From: DATMER01 sp035556715
GTDB taxonomy: Bacteria > Acidobacteriota > Thermoanaerobaculia > Multivoradales > UBA5704
Assembly (NCBI GenBank): GCA_035556715.1
Contig: DATMER010000121.1
Location: 17,561 to 81,560 of the forward strand
Length of the DNA: 64,000 nt
Direction: 5' to 3'
Part shown: positions 48,845 to 58,053 of the stretch, piece after piece
Position numbering within the stretch: position 1 is the first letter of the stretch
How the letters are laid out: the number at the start of each line of letters is the position of its first letter
Notes under the pieces: model-generated
Told to the model about the DNA's origin: nothing
The model's database searches: none
Seen by the model: the letters and a program-made list of their open reading frames with translations, nothing else
Position numbers and translations under genes: made by a program

Positions 48845-49989
48845 CGCACCCCCTCCACCTCTTCCTTGACCGCGGGCCGCCACATCCCGTTCTGCCTGCG
48901 CTTCTCGATGACCGCGGGGTTGTAGCGGATCGAGGTCACCAGCTTGCCCTCGCGGTTGAAGACGTGGGCGCGGCCCCGGTCGCCCACTACCACCAGGGTG
49001 TCTCGACGGGTGTCGAAGAGCAGGTCCTCGGGAGTGGCGCGGGCGAAGTCGGCGAGGGCCATGCGGGTCGGCCGGTCCCCCCCGCGGTGGCGGACCTTGG
49101 CGTGCTGGGTGCGGCGCTCTTCGCCGCGCCAGCCCTTCTCCAGGCGGCGGGACAGGGCGGCGACCAGCCCCTCGATGCGCTGGTCCACGACTTTCGGAGG
49201 AGTGCGCGGCGCGCGCTCGAGCTGGTGCTCGATGCTGCCCAGGACCGTCTGCGCCCAGCGCACCGAGCCCGACCAAGGCGGTCCCTCCCCAAACCGGGCC
49301 ATCCGGTCGTAGAGATGCTCCAGCGGCTCCCCGGCGGGGCCGATGCCGATCACGTTGAGGCCGAAGCGGCGCCGGCCGCCCCGTGCCCGGGACGAGATCA
49401 CCTGGAACGACACGGCCAGGGGCTGGCGGCCCGCGCCGCTGGGGTCCGGGGCGGGGTACCAGCCGACCGCCACCTGTCCGTGCAGCCGGTAGCCGGACTC
49501 CTGCTGGAGGAAGGTGGGCAGCAGCTCGCTCGTCATCTCTTCGCCGGAGCTCATCGTCGCCACGAGCTGCGGCGGATCGCGGTAGAGGAGGTCCACCCGG
49601 GGATCGCGGCGCTCCAGGAGCCACTGGCCCAGGTCGCGGAAGCGGGGCGCGCCGGTGCCGCCGTAGCCGGTGAACACCTGCCGGTTGCCCGTGGGGGCCG
49701 AATGCTCGCACAAGGCGCTCTGGCAGCGCAGGCAGAACACGCGGCCGGGCTGGAAGCGGGCGCTGTGGGCGACCAGCGCCTGGATGGCGCCCTGGACCGA
49801 CTCCTCGGCCGCCTGGCCGGCCCGCTCCAGAGTCCCCTCGCGCAGGGCCGTGGGCACGGCCAGGCTGACGTCCAGCCGGTCGCCCCGGCCGGCCACGAGA
49901 TGGCCCATCGGATGGCGCTCCAGCCGCTCCCGCACCTCGTCGGCCAGGAGCTTCATGATCTGTTGCAGGCGTTCGTTGGAGTCGGGCAT
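48808..49989 (-). CDS. Hypothetical cytoplasmic protein with Cys pair
   Basis: The protein has 393 aa. I chose MPDSNERLQQIM at 49989 because GGGGAGGAC stands before it. No signal or membrane segment. FCLRCQSALCEHSAPTG is a possible zinc-binding site. The C-terminus has a short beta-repeat-like part (TRRDTLVVVGDRGRAHVFN). The long middle region (QPLAVSFQVISSRARGGRRR) is unrecognised. It is monocistronic, convergent with the M23 gene and divergent from the DUF523 gene. Confidence 0.75.
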   Translation of the reverse strand: MPDSNERLQQIMKLLADEVRERLERHPMGHLVAGRGDRLDVSLAVPTALREGTLERAGQAAEESVQGAIQALVAHSARFQPGRVFCLRCQSALCEHSAPTGNRQVFTGYGGTGAPRFRDLGQWLLERRDPRVDLLYRDPPQLVATMSSGEEMTSELLPTFLQQESGYRLHGQVAVGWYPAPDPSGAGRQPLAVSFQVISSRARGGRRRFGLNVIGIGPAGEPLEHLYDRMARFGEGPPWSGSVRWAQTVLGSIEHQLERAPRTPPKVVDQRIEGLVAALSRRLEKGWRGEERRTQHAKVRHRGGDRPTRMALADFARATPEDLLFDTRRDTLVVVGDRGRAHVFNREGKLVTSIRYNPAVIEKRRQNGMWRPAVKEEVEGVRQRLDVSAESSG

Positions 49990-50057
49990 GCGTCCTCCCC
50001 GGCGGGCGAAAAGCATAAGCGCTCCGAGGCGGCGGGTATTCCTCGTAGACTACGGGC

Positions 50058-50708
50058 ATGAGCGGTGAGGAGACCCGCCGGCTGCGCATTGGAATCTCGG
50101 CCTGCCTCCTGGGCGAGCAGGTCCGCTATGACGGCGGCCACAAAAGGGACTCCTTCCTGCTCGACCTGTTCGGTCCATTCGTGGAGTGGGTGCCCGTCTG
50201 CCCGGAGGTGGAGATCGGCCTCGGCACGCCTCGGCCAGCCATGCGACTGGTCCGGATCGGCGCAGATACGCGGATGGTGACCCCCGAAACCGGGGCCGAT
50301 CATACGGAGGCCATGCGGGAATATGCGGAGCGGCGCGTCAGGGAGCTGATGGGAGAGCGGCTCTCTGGCTACATTTTCAAGAAAGACTCCCCGAGCTGCG
50401 GCATGGAAGGGGTGAAGCTCTACCCGGCTGAAGGGGGCGAGCCGGCCCGGGAGGGTCGCGGCCTGTTCGCGGAGACCCTGCTGCGCCTCTGGCCTGACCT
50501 CCCGGTGGAGGAGGAGGGCAGGCTCCACGATCCGCTCTTGCGGGAGAGCTTCATCGCCCGCATCTTGGGCCGTGAGGTATCATCTCCCCCGCCAAGGAGG
50601 TACTCCGATGAGACAGCGCAAGCATTTGATCCTTTTCCTGATCCTCGCCCTGACGGCCCTGCCGGCGTTCGCGGGCATCCACTACAAGGCGGTCACGAAG
50701 ACCGATGA
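50058..50708 (+). CDS. DUF523 family protein with anomalous C-terminus
   Basis: The protein has 216 aa. RIGISACLLGEQVRYDGGHK, EWVPVCPEVEIGLGTPRPAM, GYIFKKDSPSCGMEGVKLY and ESFIARILG are the DUF523 blocks, with conserved Cys suggesting metal binding. The domain should end near residue 175 (about 50580). The remaining 40 codons are Pro/Arg-rich, unrelated to the family, and overlap the next gene by 101 nt. Loss of the original stop codon is the simplest reading. Function of the family is unknown. Confidence 0.82.
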   Translation: MSGEETRRLRIGISACLLGEQVRYDGGHKRDSFLLDLFGPFVEWVPVCPEVEIGLGTPRPAMRLVRIGADTRMVTPETGADHTEAMREYAERRVRELMGERLSGYIFKKDSPSCGMEGVKLYPAEGGEPAREGRGLFAETLLRLWPDLPVEEEGRLHDPLLRESFIARILGREVSSPPPRRYSDETAQAFDPFPDPRPDGPAGVRGHPLQGGHEDR

Positions 50709-51492
50709 CGCGAAGAACCCCACCAACATCGAGGTGGAGGGCTGGGTCTCCGGCGACAAGGCCAAGGTGGAGTTCGAGGAGAGCGCCAACCCCATGGCCA
50801 AGGCCGGGGCCTACCTGATCACCAAGGACGGCGGCAAGACCATCTACCTGGTCGATCCCGAAGAGAAGACCTACGCCGAGTGGGACCTCCAGGCCATGCT
50901 CGGCATGGTGGGGTCCGTGATGCAGGGCATGGGGCCGCTGCTCAAGATGGAGTTCTCCGAGCCCAAGGTCGAGAAGCTCCTGGAGGAGGACGGCGGCACC
51001 GTCTCGGGCCTGCCCACCCGCCACTACAAGTACCGCACCAGCTACACCATGAAGGTCAAGGTGCTCGGCATGGGCAACGAGGCCAACGTCGTGACCGAGC
51101 AGGACATCTGGGCCACCGACCGGCTCCAGGACATCGCCCTCGGCGTCTGGCTGCGGTCCGATCCGCCCCGCACGGGCAACGAGCAGTTCGACAAGCTCAT
51201 CGCCGCCGAGGTGGACAAGGCCGTGGGCTTCCCCCTGAAGACCGTGACGGTCAGCACCACGACTCAGAAGAAGGGCAAGGCGACCACGACCCGCAGCACC
51301 ATGGAGGTCACGCAGCTCAACACGAGCGCCGACGTGGCGGCGTCCGCGTTCGAGATCCCCGCCGGATTCCAGGAGACCCAGCTCCTCCCCGCGAGCGGAC
51401 AGGAGGGCGGATCCGAGGAGCAGCCGGCTGGATTGGGCGGCCTGCTGCGGGGCCGGAAGAAGAAGTCGGACGACGGCGGCGATGGGAACTAG
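50608..51492 (+). CDS. Secreted DUF4412-like protein
   Basis: The protein has 294 aa. The ATG at 50608 has AAGGAGG seven bases upstream. MRQRKHLILFLILALTALPA and FAG form a signal peptide. The mature part is strand-rich (KAKVEFEESANPMAKAGAYL, GKTIYLVDPEEKTYAEWDLQ, ASAFEIPAGFQE), as in DUF4412 proteins, which probably form an LolA/LolB-like beta fold. The Lys/Asp-rich tail is disordered. It is followed by the DUF4920 gene with the RBS at the overlap. Confidence 0.75.
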   Translation: MRQRKHLILFLILALTALPAFAGIHYKAVTKTDDAKNPTNIEVEGWVSGDKAKVEFEESANPMAKAGAYLITKDGGKTIYLVDPEEKTYAEWDLQAMLGMVGSVMQGMGPLLKMEFSEPKVEKLLEEDGGTVSGLPTRHYKYRTSYTMKVKVLGMGNEANVVTEQDIWATDRLQDIALGVWLRSDPPRTGNEQFDKLIAAEVDKAVGFPLKTVTVSTTTQKKGKATTTRSTMEVTQLNTSADVAASAFEIPAGFQETQLLPASGQEGGSEEQPAGLGGLLRGRKKKSDDGGDGN

Positions 51493-51502
51493 GAGGAAGA
51501 TG

Positions 51503-51970
51503 ATGATTCGACGCATTCTGAGCCTGGGGCTGTTGCTCATCCTGCCGGCGGTCTGCGGCGCCGAAGTCTACGGCGGGGGCGTGAAGGTACCCGAGCCCAC
51601 GCCGATCGGGAAGATCCTGGCGGACCCCGACGCCTACGTGGGCAAGACGGTCCGCATCGAGGGCAAGGTCCTCGACGTCTGTCCCATGAAGGGCTGCTGG
51701 ATGGAGCTGGCCGGCGAGGACGGCAAGGAGTCGCTCAAGGTCAAGGTGGACGACGGCGTGATCGTCTTCCCGGTCACCTCCAAGGGCAAGCTGGCCGTGG
51801 CCGAGGGCACGGTCGAGGCGATCCCGATGACGAAGGAGCAGTACGTCGGCTGGCTGGAGCATCTGGCCGAGGAGCGGGGGGAGACCTTCGACGCCGCCGA
51901 TATCGCGGCGTTGGGCGACGGCCCCTTCCGCATCCTCCAGCTCAAGGGAACGGGCGCGAGGATCGATTGA
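51503..51970 (+). CDS. DUF4920 secreted protein
   Basis: The protein has 155 aa. I chose the ATG at 51503 because AGGAGG at 51491 gives the best spacing; an ATG three bases earlier is possible. A signal peptide (IRRILSLGLLLILPAVCG) is followed by PIGKILADPDAYVGKTVRIE, then GKVLDVCPMKGCWMEL and VFPVTSKGKLAVAEG. This is the DUF4920 OB-fold-like pattern with a CxxxGCW site that may bind metal or an Fe-S ligand. It is coupled to the NUDIX gene (TTGA overlap). Confidence 0.88.
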   Translation: MIRRILSLGLLLILPAVCGAEVYGGGVKVPEPTPIGKILADPDAYVGKTVRIEGKVLDVCPMKGCWMELAGEDGKESLKVKVDDGVIVFPVTSKGKLAVAEGTVEAIPMTKEQYVGWLEHLAEERGETFDAADIAALGDGPFRILQLKGTGARID

Positions 51971-52503
51971 AGCGTAAGGGCGGGGAGCGCCTCGAGACCC
52001 GCGAGATCTACCCGGGGCGGACGATCCACGTGGCCGTGGACACCGTCCGCCTGCCCAACGGCAAGGTGATGGACATGGAGCTTGTTCATCACCAGGGAGC
52101 CGTAGCGGTGGTTCCGGTGATCGGGGATGAGGTGCTGATGGTCCGGCAGTACCGCTACGCCACGGGCGGCTGGCTCCTGGAGATCCCCGCGGGCAAGCTG
52201 GAGAAGGACGAGGAGCCGGAAGCCTGCGCGGTCCGCGAGACCGAGGAGGAGACCGGCTTCCGCCCGTCCAGCTTGGAGCCCCTGGGCTGGATCTGGACCA
52301 CCCCCGGCTTCTGCGACGAAAGGATCTGGCTCTTCCTCGCCACCGGCCTCGAAGAGACCCGCCAGGGCCTGGATGAGGACGAGGTGCTGGAGCTGGAGCG
52401 CGTCCCCCTGCGGGAGGCCGTGGACAAGGCGGTCCGGGGAGAGATCCACGACGGCAAGACCGTCTGCGCGCTCCTCCGGGCCGCCCGCCACCTCGGAGTT
52501 TGA
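51967..52503 (+). CDS. NUDIX hydrolase (ADP-ribose pyrophosphatase-like)
   Basis: The protein has 178 aa from a TTG overlapping the DUF4920 stop. The NUDIX box reads GKLEKDEEPEACAVRETEEE then TGF, matching G-x5-E-x7-R-E-U-x-E-E-x-G-U with one spacing variation. VLMVRQYRYATGGWLLEIPA and WTTPGFCDERIWLFLATGLE are typical of ADP-ribose pyrophosphatases. It hydrolyses nucleoside-diphosphate-linked compounds in the cytoplasm. Coupling to secreted-protein genes is probably positional only. Confidence 0.92.
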   Translation: MKRKGGERLETREIYPGRTIHVAVDTVRLPNGKVMDMELVHHQGAVAVVPVIGDEVLMVRQYRYATGGWLLEIPAGKLEKDEEPEACAVRETEEETGFRPSSLEPLGWIWTTPGFCDERIWLFLATGLEETRQGLDEDEVLELERVPLREAVDKAVRGEIHDGKTVCALLRAARHLGV

Positions 52504-52526
52504 TCCCGTCCCCCCTCTCCCCATCC

Positions 52527-55340
52527 CTACTCGAAGTACCCGTTCACATCCAGGATCAGGTGGACGTTGCCGGCACCGGCAACGGACGCAAAGCCCTCGA
52601 CCGTTCCGGAGCCGTCCGGCGCCAGGGCCAGGATCGCGTTGTTCGCCCGGTTCTTGCCCGCGACGAAGCTGATCGAGGTCGTCTCAGGGAGGTCCAAACC
52701 GCCCGCGAAGAGGGTGATGAAACCCAGGCCCGTGGGCGACACGCTGGTGATGTTGACCGAGACCGCCGTGGCCGTGGAGGGGATCCCGCAGGAGCCCGCG
52801 ACGTTGAAGACGCGAGTCTCGCCCGAGGTCAGGGGCGTGGTGGTGCGGGTGTCGAAGATCCGGCAGGGCGTCACGGTGTAGTAGTCCGTTCCTCCCTGGT
52901 TGATCGTGATCGTGTGCCCCCCGATCGTCAGGGTGGTGCTGCGCGGGCCTCCGGTCGTGTTCCGCGCCACGGTGTAGCCGACCTTGCCGCTGCCGGTTGC
53001 GCCGGGCGTCACCGTGACCCAGGAGGCGCCGGACGAGGTCGCCCAGGAGCATTCCGCCTGGGTGCTGAGATCCAGGCTCCTGGTGCCGCCGGAATCCGTG
53101 AAATGGATCTCGGTGGTGGCGGGCAGCAGCGAGTACGTGCAGCTCTGGCAGGTGTAGACGCGGACGTCGTCCACGTCCCAGCCCCACCAGCCGATGGAGT
53201 CGTCCGTGCCGATCCGGAACCGGAACTTCACATTGTTCTGGCCGGCCAGGGTCGCCAGGTTGAGCTGGGTGCCAGTGTACCCGCGGCTGGTATCCACGTA
53301 GGCGGTCCGGCCGGACAGCGGGTTGCCATAGCCGGTGAAGACCTCGCCCGAGTAGTCGGACCCGGCCGAGAAGAGGGCCAGGGCGTCGGTCCAGTTCGTG
53401 CCGCCGTTGAGGCTGTACTCCACCACGCCGCCGTCGAAGGTGCCGGGCTCGAAGTCCCAGAAGTGCTCGAACTGCATCCTGGCGCTGCCGGGAATGGCGA
53501 TGCTGTTGGCCATGAAGACCCGGGAGTCGTTGACGAAGTCGAAGTTGAATCCTGTCATGTGCCAGATCCCGCTGGTGCTGAACGGAGTATCGTCGAGGAA
53601 CCAGGCGGTCTCGACGGTCGACTGCACCTGCCAGTTCGTGTTGGCGATGCCGCTCTCGAAGTTGTCGAAGAAGACGTTGGTCGGCCCCTGGCCGGCCGGG
53701 CAGAGCGCCGGGTACTGCCCTGCGGTGCCGCACGCCGTGGCCTGGGCCATCTCCACCGCGGCCAGGGCGTCGGCCACTTCCTTGCAGTCGTCCGCCGTGA
53801 TCCCGGCCGGGCCGGCCACCAGGTCGGCGCAGCTCCGCGTGAACGCGTTCGCGGCATCGCCGAAGGACGAGCCGGAGAGCAGATAGACGGTGAGCGCCCG
53901 GTAGGCGATCTTCCCCGCCTTCGTCAGCCCCATCCCGGTGACCGTCTGGCCGTTGTAGGTGCCGCCGTCGGCCATGAGGGCGTAGAGGTGGTTGGGAACG
54001 CCGCTGTTGAAGTGAACGCCGCCGCCGTCGAAATAGTCGCAGAAGTAGTTGGGGTCGCCCACCCGCCCCGGGTCGAAGAAGGCCCCGGGGTTCATCATGT
54101 CGCGGAGGGCGCCGCCGGGGATGTCCTCGCCCAGCTCCCAGCGCACGGCGGGGGTGTCGGTCCCGCCCGTGTTGGTCAGGTCGACGGTCTCGCCGAACAT
54201 GTCGGAGAAGGACTCGTTCAGCGAGCCGGACTGCATGTAATAGAGGAGGTTGGCGGTACGCTCGGTCACGGCGTGGGTGAGCTCGTGGGCGTCCACGTCG
54301 TCGGCCCCCGCGTAGCCCTCACCGTAGACCAGTTGGGTGCCGTCCCAGAAGGCGTTCTCGAACGGGCACTCGCCCGGCGTCGGGCAGTGCTCGACCGTGG
54401 AGATGATGGCCGCGCCGGCGCCGTCGTAGCTGTCCCGGCCGTGTTGAGTGAAGAAGTAGTCGTAGGCATCGCCCGAGTAGGTGTAGGCGGCATCGGCGTC
54501 GGGGTCGCCCGTCGGGGCCTGGCCTTCGCTGCGCACCAGGGTGCCGGGGAGCGCCGCGGTGCTGTTGCCGTCATGGACCTGGCGGTTGCGCGCGTCCGTG
54601 AGCTGGTTGAAGTGGAGCAGCGTGACCCCTCTCTTCGCGTCGATCCAGATGTACTCGCGCAGCCCGAAGGCCCGGGCCTCGATGAACCAGGCGAGCCGGG
54701 TGCGGAACCGGCCGGGCTCGAGGAGGCTGCGGTTGAGGATCTCGAGCCGGGGCGCGGAGAGCTCGGCATCCTCCCGGGAGCCCAGGCGCGGCGAGGTCAC
54801 CAGCTTCCAGGCCACGTCGAGGGCCTGGTTGGCGAAGAAGGTGGGCCGGACGTCGATGCTGTCCAGGTCGGGCAGGGTCTCGGCGTTGACGGCCACCACA
54901 TCGGAGCCCTGCAGGTGGACCGAGACCTCTCCGGCAGTGACCGGAATGCCCCGGACGACCTGCCGGAAGCGGACGTGATCCTGTCCGATCTCGTCGCGCC
55001 AGGCCGGCCCCGAGAGCTCCACCTCGGTCGCGATATCGCCGATATCGCCGGCATTGCGGAACCCGAACGCGCCGGCATAATCCCGCAGGAAGGCCAGGGC
55101 GATCGCCTCCGGGCTGGTGGCCGCGGCGCCGACCACCGGCACCGGGTTGCGCGCGTCCACGGTCAGGAAGGTGACCAGGCCGGTTTCCGGAGACAGGGTG
55201 ACTTCGACCCTGCCTCCCGCGGCCTCCTCCATGCGACCCAAGGCGTCACGGACTGCGCTGACGGATTGGGCTGCCACGGGGAGTGTGGCGGACAGGCACA
55301 GCAGCGAGAAAACGAGGACCGGGGACAGCCTTCGGCTCAT
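52527..55340 (-). CDS. M4 (thermolysin-type) metalloprotease with BACON-like domain
   Basis: The protein has 937 aa. The start at 55340 has GGAGAAGG upstream. A signal peptide (about 1-24) and propeptide lead to the peptidase domain: VDAHELTHAVTE (HExxH, about residue 350), then NESFSDMFGETVDL with the third zinc ligand Glu. After the catalytic part come a MAM-like beta domain (DNFESGIANTNWQ), a BACON-like domain (about 730-813; CSWATSSGASWVTVTPGATG) and a C-terminal about 120-residue domain (VTPCRIFDTRTTTPL to ILDVNGYFE). It is secreted and autoprocessed. The C-terminal domain resembles the small secreted protein at 26120. Confidence 0.93.
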   Translation of the reverse strand: MSRRLSPVLVFSLLCLSATLPVAAQSVSAVRDALGRMEEAAGGRVEVTLSPETGLVTFLTVDARNPVPVVGAAATSPEAIALAFLRDYAGAFGFRNAGDIGDIATEVELSGPAWRDEIGQDHVRFRQVVRGIPVTAGEVSVHLQGSDVVAVNAETLPDLDSIDVRPTFFANQALDVAWKLVTSPRLGSREDAELSAPRLEILNRSLLEPGRFRTRLAWFIEARAFGLREYIWIDAKRGVTLLHFNQLTDARNRQVHDGNSTAALPGTLVRSEGQAPTGDPDADAAYTYSGDAYDYFFTQHGRDSYDGAGAAIISTVEHCPTPGECPFENAFWDGTQLVYGEGYAGADDVDAHELTHAVTERTANLLYYMQSGSLNESFSDMFGETVDLTNTGGTDTPAVRWELGEDIPGGALRDMMNPGAFFDPGRVGDPNYFCDYFDGGGVHFNSGVPNHLYALMADGGTYNGQTVTGMGLTKAGKIAYRALTVYLLSGSSFGDAANAFTRSCADLVAGPAGITADDCKEVADALAAVEMAQATACGTAGQYPALCPAGQGPTNVFFDNFESGIANTNWQVQSTVETAWFLDDTPFSTSGIWHMTGFNFDFVNDSRVFMANSIAIPGSARMQFEHFWDFEPGTFDGGVVEYSLNGGTNWTDALALFSAGSDYSGEVFTGYGNPLSGRTAYVDTSRGYTGTQLNLATLAGQNNVKFRFRIGTDDSIGWWGWDVDDVRVYTCQSCTYSLLPATTEIHFTDSGGTRSLDLSTQAECSWATSSGASWVTVTPGATGSGKVGYTVARNTTGGPRSTTLTIGGHTITINQGGTDYYTVTPCRIFDTRTTTPLTSGETRVFNVAGSCGIPSTATAVSVNITSVSPTGLGFITLFAGGLDLPETTSISFVAGKNRANNAILALAPDGSGTVEGFASVAGAGNVHLILDVNGYFE

Positions 55341-55457
55341 GACCTTCTCCTTGTCGGACCGCGAATGGAGGAGGTACTTTAGTCTTGCCTCCGTGGCAAG
55401 ATCAACAGCCACTTGTGTATATCTCCAGGCATGGTTCTCGCTTGGAGGGAGTAATCC

Positions 55458-56387
55458 ATGCGTTCCGCCATCCTGACCGGGCTACGTCAGTTCCAGATCC
55501 AATCCATCGATCTGCCCGAGCCGGGCGAGGGGGAGGTCCGCATCCGCGTGCGCGGCTGCGGCGTCTGCGGCTCCGACATGGGGCCGTGGAAGGGGCTTCC
55601 CGGCCTTTCCTATCCCCTGCAGCCGGGCGCTCCCGGCCACGAGGTGTTCGGCACCGTCGAGGCGGTCGGCCCCGGAGTCCAGGGGCTCGCCGCGGGCCAG
55701 CCCGTCACCGCCCTCACCTATCGGGCCTACTCGGAGTACGACCTCGCCCGCGCCGACTCCGTCATCCCCCTGCCCGATTCGCTCGTGGACCGGCCGGTCC
55801 TGGGGGAGCCGCTGGCCTGCGCCGTCAACGTGATGCGCCGTTCCGGCGTCCGGGAGGGGGACACGGTGGTCCTTCTGGGCACGGGCTTTCTGGGGACTCT
55901 GCTGCTGCAGCTCCTCAGAAGATACCGGCCGTCCCGCGTCATCGCCGTCTCCCGCCGGCGGATGGACCCAGTCCTCGCCGAGCGCCTGGGGGTGGAGGTG
56001 CTCACCTACGAGGACCAGGGTATCGGCGGGGTGGGCGGCGCCGACGTGGTGATCGAGGCCACGGGCAAGCAGGCGCCGCTCGATCTCGCCACCAACCTCG
56101 TGCGGGTGCGCGGCCGGCTGATCGTGGCCGGGTATCACCAGGACGGCCCGCGCACGGTCAACATGCAGCTCTGGAACTGGAACGGGATCGACGTGATCAA
56201 CGCCCACGAGCGCGACCCCGCGGTCTACCGGAGCGGCATGGAGGAAGGCGTGCGCCTCCTTGCCGCGGGGGAGATCGACCTGGAGCCGCTCATCACCCAC
56301 ACCTTCCCGCTGGCTGACATCAACCACGCCTTCCGGATGACGGAGGAGCGGCCCGAGGGCTTCCGCAAGTCGGTGGTACTGGCATGA
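55458..56387 (+). CDS. Zinc-dependent alcohol dehydrogenase-like (MDR) oxidoreductase
   Basis: The protein has 309 aa. GCGVCGSDMG contains the catalytic zinc Cys37. GAPGHEVFGTVEAVGPG gives His61 and Glu62. VVLLGTGFLGTLLLQLLRRY is the NAD(P) loop, although GxGxxG is relaxed. The four-Cys structural zinc lobe is absent, which explains the short length (usual 340-350). It follows the pattern of sugar or polyol dehydrogenases. It precedes a Gfo/Idh/MocA gene by 10 nt, so the pair likely processes a sugar derivative. Confidence 0.9.
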   Translation: MRSAILTGLRQFQIQSIDLPEPGEGEVRIRVRGCGVCGSDMGPWKGLPGLSYPLQPGAPGHEVFGTVEAVGPGVQGLAAGQPVTALTYRAYSEYDLARADSVIPLPDSLVDRPVLGEPLACAVNVMRRSGVREGDTVVLLGTGFLGTLLLQLLRRYRPSRVIAVSRRRMDPVLAERLGVEVLTYEDQGIGGVGGADVVIEATGKQAPLDLATNLVRVRGRLIVAGYHQDGPRTVNMQLWNWNGIDVINAHERDPAVYRSGMEEGVRLLAAGEIDLEPLITHTFPLADINHAFRMTEERPEGFRKSVVLA

Positions 56388-56397
56388 GGTTTGGGGC

Positions 56398-57378
56398 ATG
56401 AGACTGGGATTCGTCGGCCTCGGCTGGATCGGCACGATGCGGTTGGAAGCCGTCTCCGCGGTCGCCGAGGTGGCTGCCCTCTGCGAAGCCGCGCCCCAGT
56501 GTCTGGAGGAGACCGCCCGCGCCCATCCCGGGGCCGCGCCGTTCTCGGACTTCGGCGAGCTGCTCGCCCGCTCGGGGGACCTCCGCCTCGACGGCATCGT
56601 CATCGCCACCCCGAACTCCCTGCACGCCCCCCAGACCCTGGCCGCGCTCGACCGGGGCCTCGCCGTCTTCTGCCAGAAGCCGCTGGCGCTGAACGCCTGC
56701 GAGGCCCGGGAGATGGTCGAGGCCGCGCAGAGGGCCGACCGCCTGCTCGGAGTGGACTACTCCTACCGCTTCACCGAGGGAGCGCGGACCCTGCGCCGGG
56801 CCGTGGAGGCGGGCGAGCTCGGCCGGGTGTTCAGCGTGGACACGGTCTTCCACAACGCCTACGGCCCGGACAAACCCTGGTGCTTCGACCCGCGTCTTTC
56901 AGGAGGAGGCGCGCTCATGGACCTGGGCGTCCACCTGATCGACCTCACCCTCTGGCTCCTCGGTGACCCTGGAGTGAAAGAGGTCCACGGCGGCGCCTGG
57001 AAGGGCGGACAGCCTCTGGACGCGGGAGAGGTGGACGACTTCGCCAGCGCCCGGATCGAGCTGGACGGCGGCGCCTCCGTGACTGTGGCCGTGAGCTGGA
57101 ACGCCCATGCCGGGCAGGACTGCGTGATCCGTCTCTCCACCTTCGGGGCCGGGGGCGGGGCTGAATTCCGGAACGTGGACGGCAGCTTCTACGACTTCGA
57201 GCTGGCGCGCTTCTCCGGCCGCTCGGGCGAGGTCGTGGCGCGGGAATCCCGCGGCTGGATGGGCGGGGCGATCCTCGACTGGGCCGAGCGCCTGGGGAAG
57301 GGGAGCCGCTTCGATCCGGAGATCGGTCGCAGCGTGCGGGTGAGCGAGGTGGTGGACGCGGTTTACGGAAGGGAGTGA
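56398..57378 (+). CDS. Gfo/Idh/MocA family sugar oxidoreductase
   Basis: The protein has 326 aa. GFVGLGWIGTMRLEAV is the Rossmann NAD(P) motif. GIVIATPNSLHAPQTLAAL and FCQKPLALNACEAREMVEA (the E/Q-K-P block) follow. GGGALMDLGVHLIDLTLWLL is the substrate-side block with the conserved Asp-x3-His. Members oxidise or reduce ring carbons of sugars and inositols. It is the second of two clustered oxidoreductase genes and presumably acts on the same substrate. Confidence 0.92.
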   Translation: MRLGFVGLGWIGTMRLEAVSAVAEVAALCEAAPQCLEETARAHPGAAPFSDFGELLARSGDLRLDGIVIATPNSLHAPQTLAALDRGLAVFCQKPLALNACEAREMVEAAQRADRLLGVDYSYRFTEGARTLRRAVEAGELGRVFSVDTVFHNAYGPDKPWCFDPRLSGGGALMDLGVHLIDLTLWLLGDPGVKEVHGGAWKGGQPLDAGEVDDFASARIELDGGASVTVAVSWNAHAGQDCVIRLSTFGAGGGAEFRNVDGSFYDFELARFSGRSGEVVARESRGWMGGAILDWAERLGKGSRFDPEIGRSVRVSEVVDAVYGRE

Positions 57379-57405
57379 GGAGGGCGCCGGAGGGCGCCCT
57401 CCCGC

Positions 57406-58053
57406 TCACATCACTCGGGTTTCTTCCTCCTCGTCCTCGCGGATGAGGAGGTACTCCTGGATACCGTGGCGCAGCAGGAACGAGCGGTCCACCTGGAAAC
57501 CCTTGAGGAAGTTGGTGATCTCCGCCGGGGCGTAGCGCGGTCCGGGACGCTCCAGGCCGCTCCGCCGCTCGTACGCGAGCTGTCCGCCCTCCAGCATCCG
57601 AAAGCGGATCGGCTGGGCCGGGATCTGCTTCTGGATCGACATCAGGGCGAAGACCAGGGCTCCCGGCCGGCAGTGCCGGCGGATCAGCGAGCCCAGGCGG
57701 ACCATCTCCTTGCGCTGGAGATAGTTGAAGAGATCCCAGGCGAGCACCACGTCGAAGCGGGCGTCGTTCGGGAAGAGCTGCTCGAAGAACTCCTGTCCCA
57801 GCTCCTCCCCCTCGACGGCCGTGGAGCGGGAGGCGTAGAGGTCGCCGATGTGGAGCTTGCAGCCGAGCTGGGAGAGGAACTCCACGTTGGAGCCCACGGC
57901 CGGGCCGAGGTCGAGGATCCTCAAACCCTGGCCTTTGCGGCGCATGGACTCCAGCAGGGCGTTGAGGCCCAGGGAGCGATGGACGTCCGGGCCGGGCTCC
58001 ACCTGGGTGGCGACCGGGGCCGTCTCTTTGCGGGAGCGAAGGAACCAGCTCAT
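57406..58053 (-). CDS. Class I SAM methyltransferase-like protein
   Basis: The protein has 215 aa, overlapping the bactofilin gene by 4 nt (ATGA). LRILDLGPAVGSNVEFLSQL is motif I (LDLGxxxGxN). ARFDVVLAWDLFNYLQRKEM and RHCRPGALVFALM follow as later motifs. There is no signal peptide. Coupled to a bactofilin, it may have a role at the cell envelope or cytoskeleton, but no substrate is suggested by the sequence. Confidence 0.82.
   Translation of the reverse strand: MSWFLRSRKETAPVATQVEPGPDVHRSLGLNALLESMRRKGQGLRILDLGPAVGSNVEFLSQLGCKLHIGDLYASRSTAVEGEELGQEFFEQLFPNDARFDVVLAWDLFNYLQRKEMVRLGSLIRRHCRPGALVFALMSIQKQIPAQPIRFRMLEGGQLAYERRSGLERPGPRYAPAEITNFLKGFQVDRSFLLRHGIQEYLLIREDEEEETRVM

Noticed and set aside
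52500..55382. 960-codon plus-strand frame opposite the M4 protease gene
   Set aside because: No motif, no RBS; the minus strand has signal peptide, HExxH and BACON-like domain.
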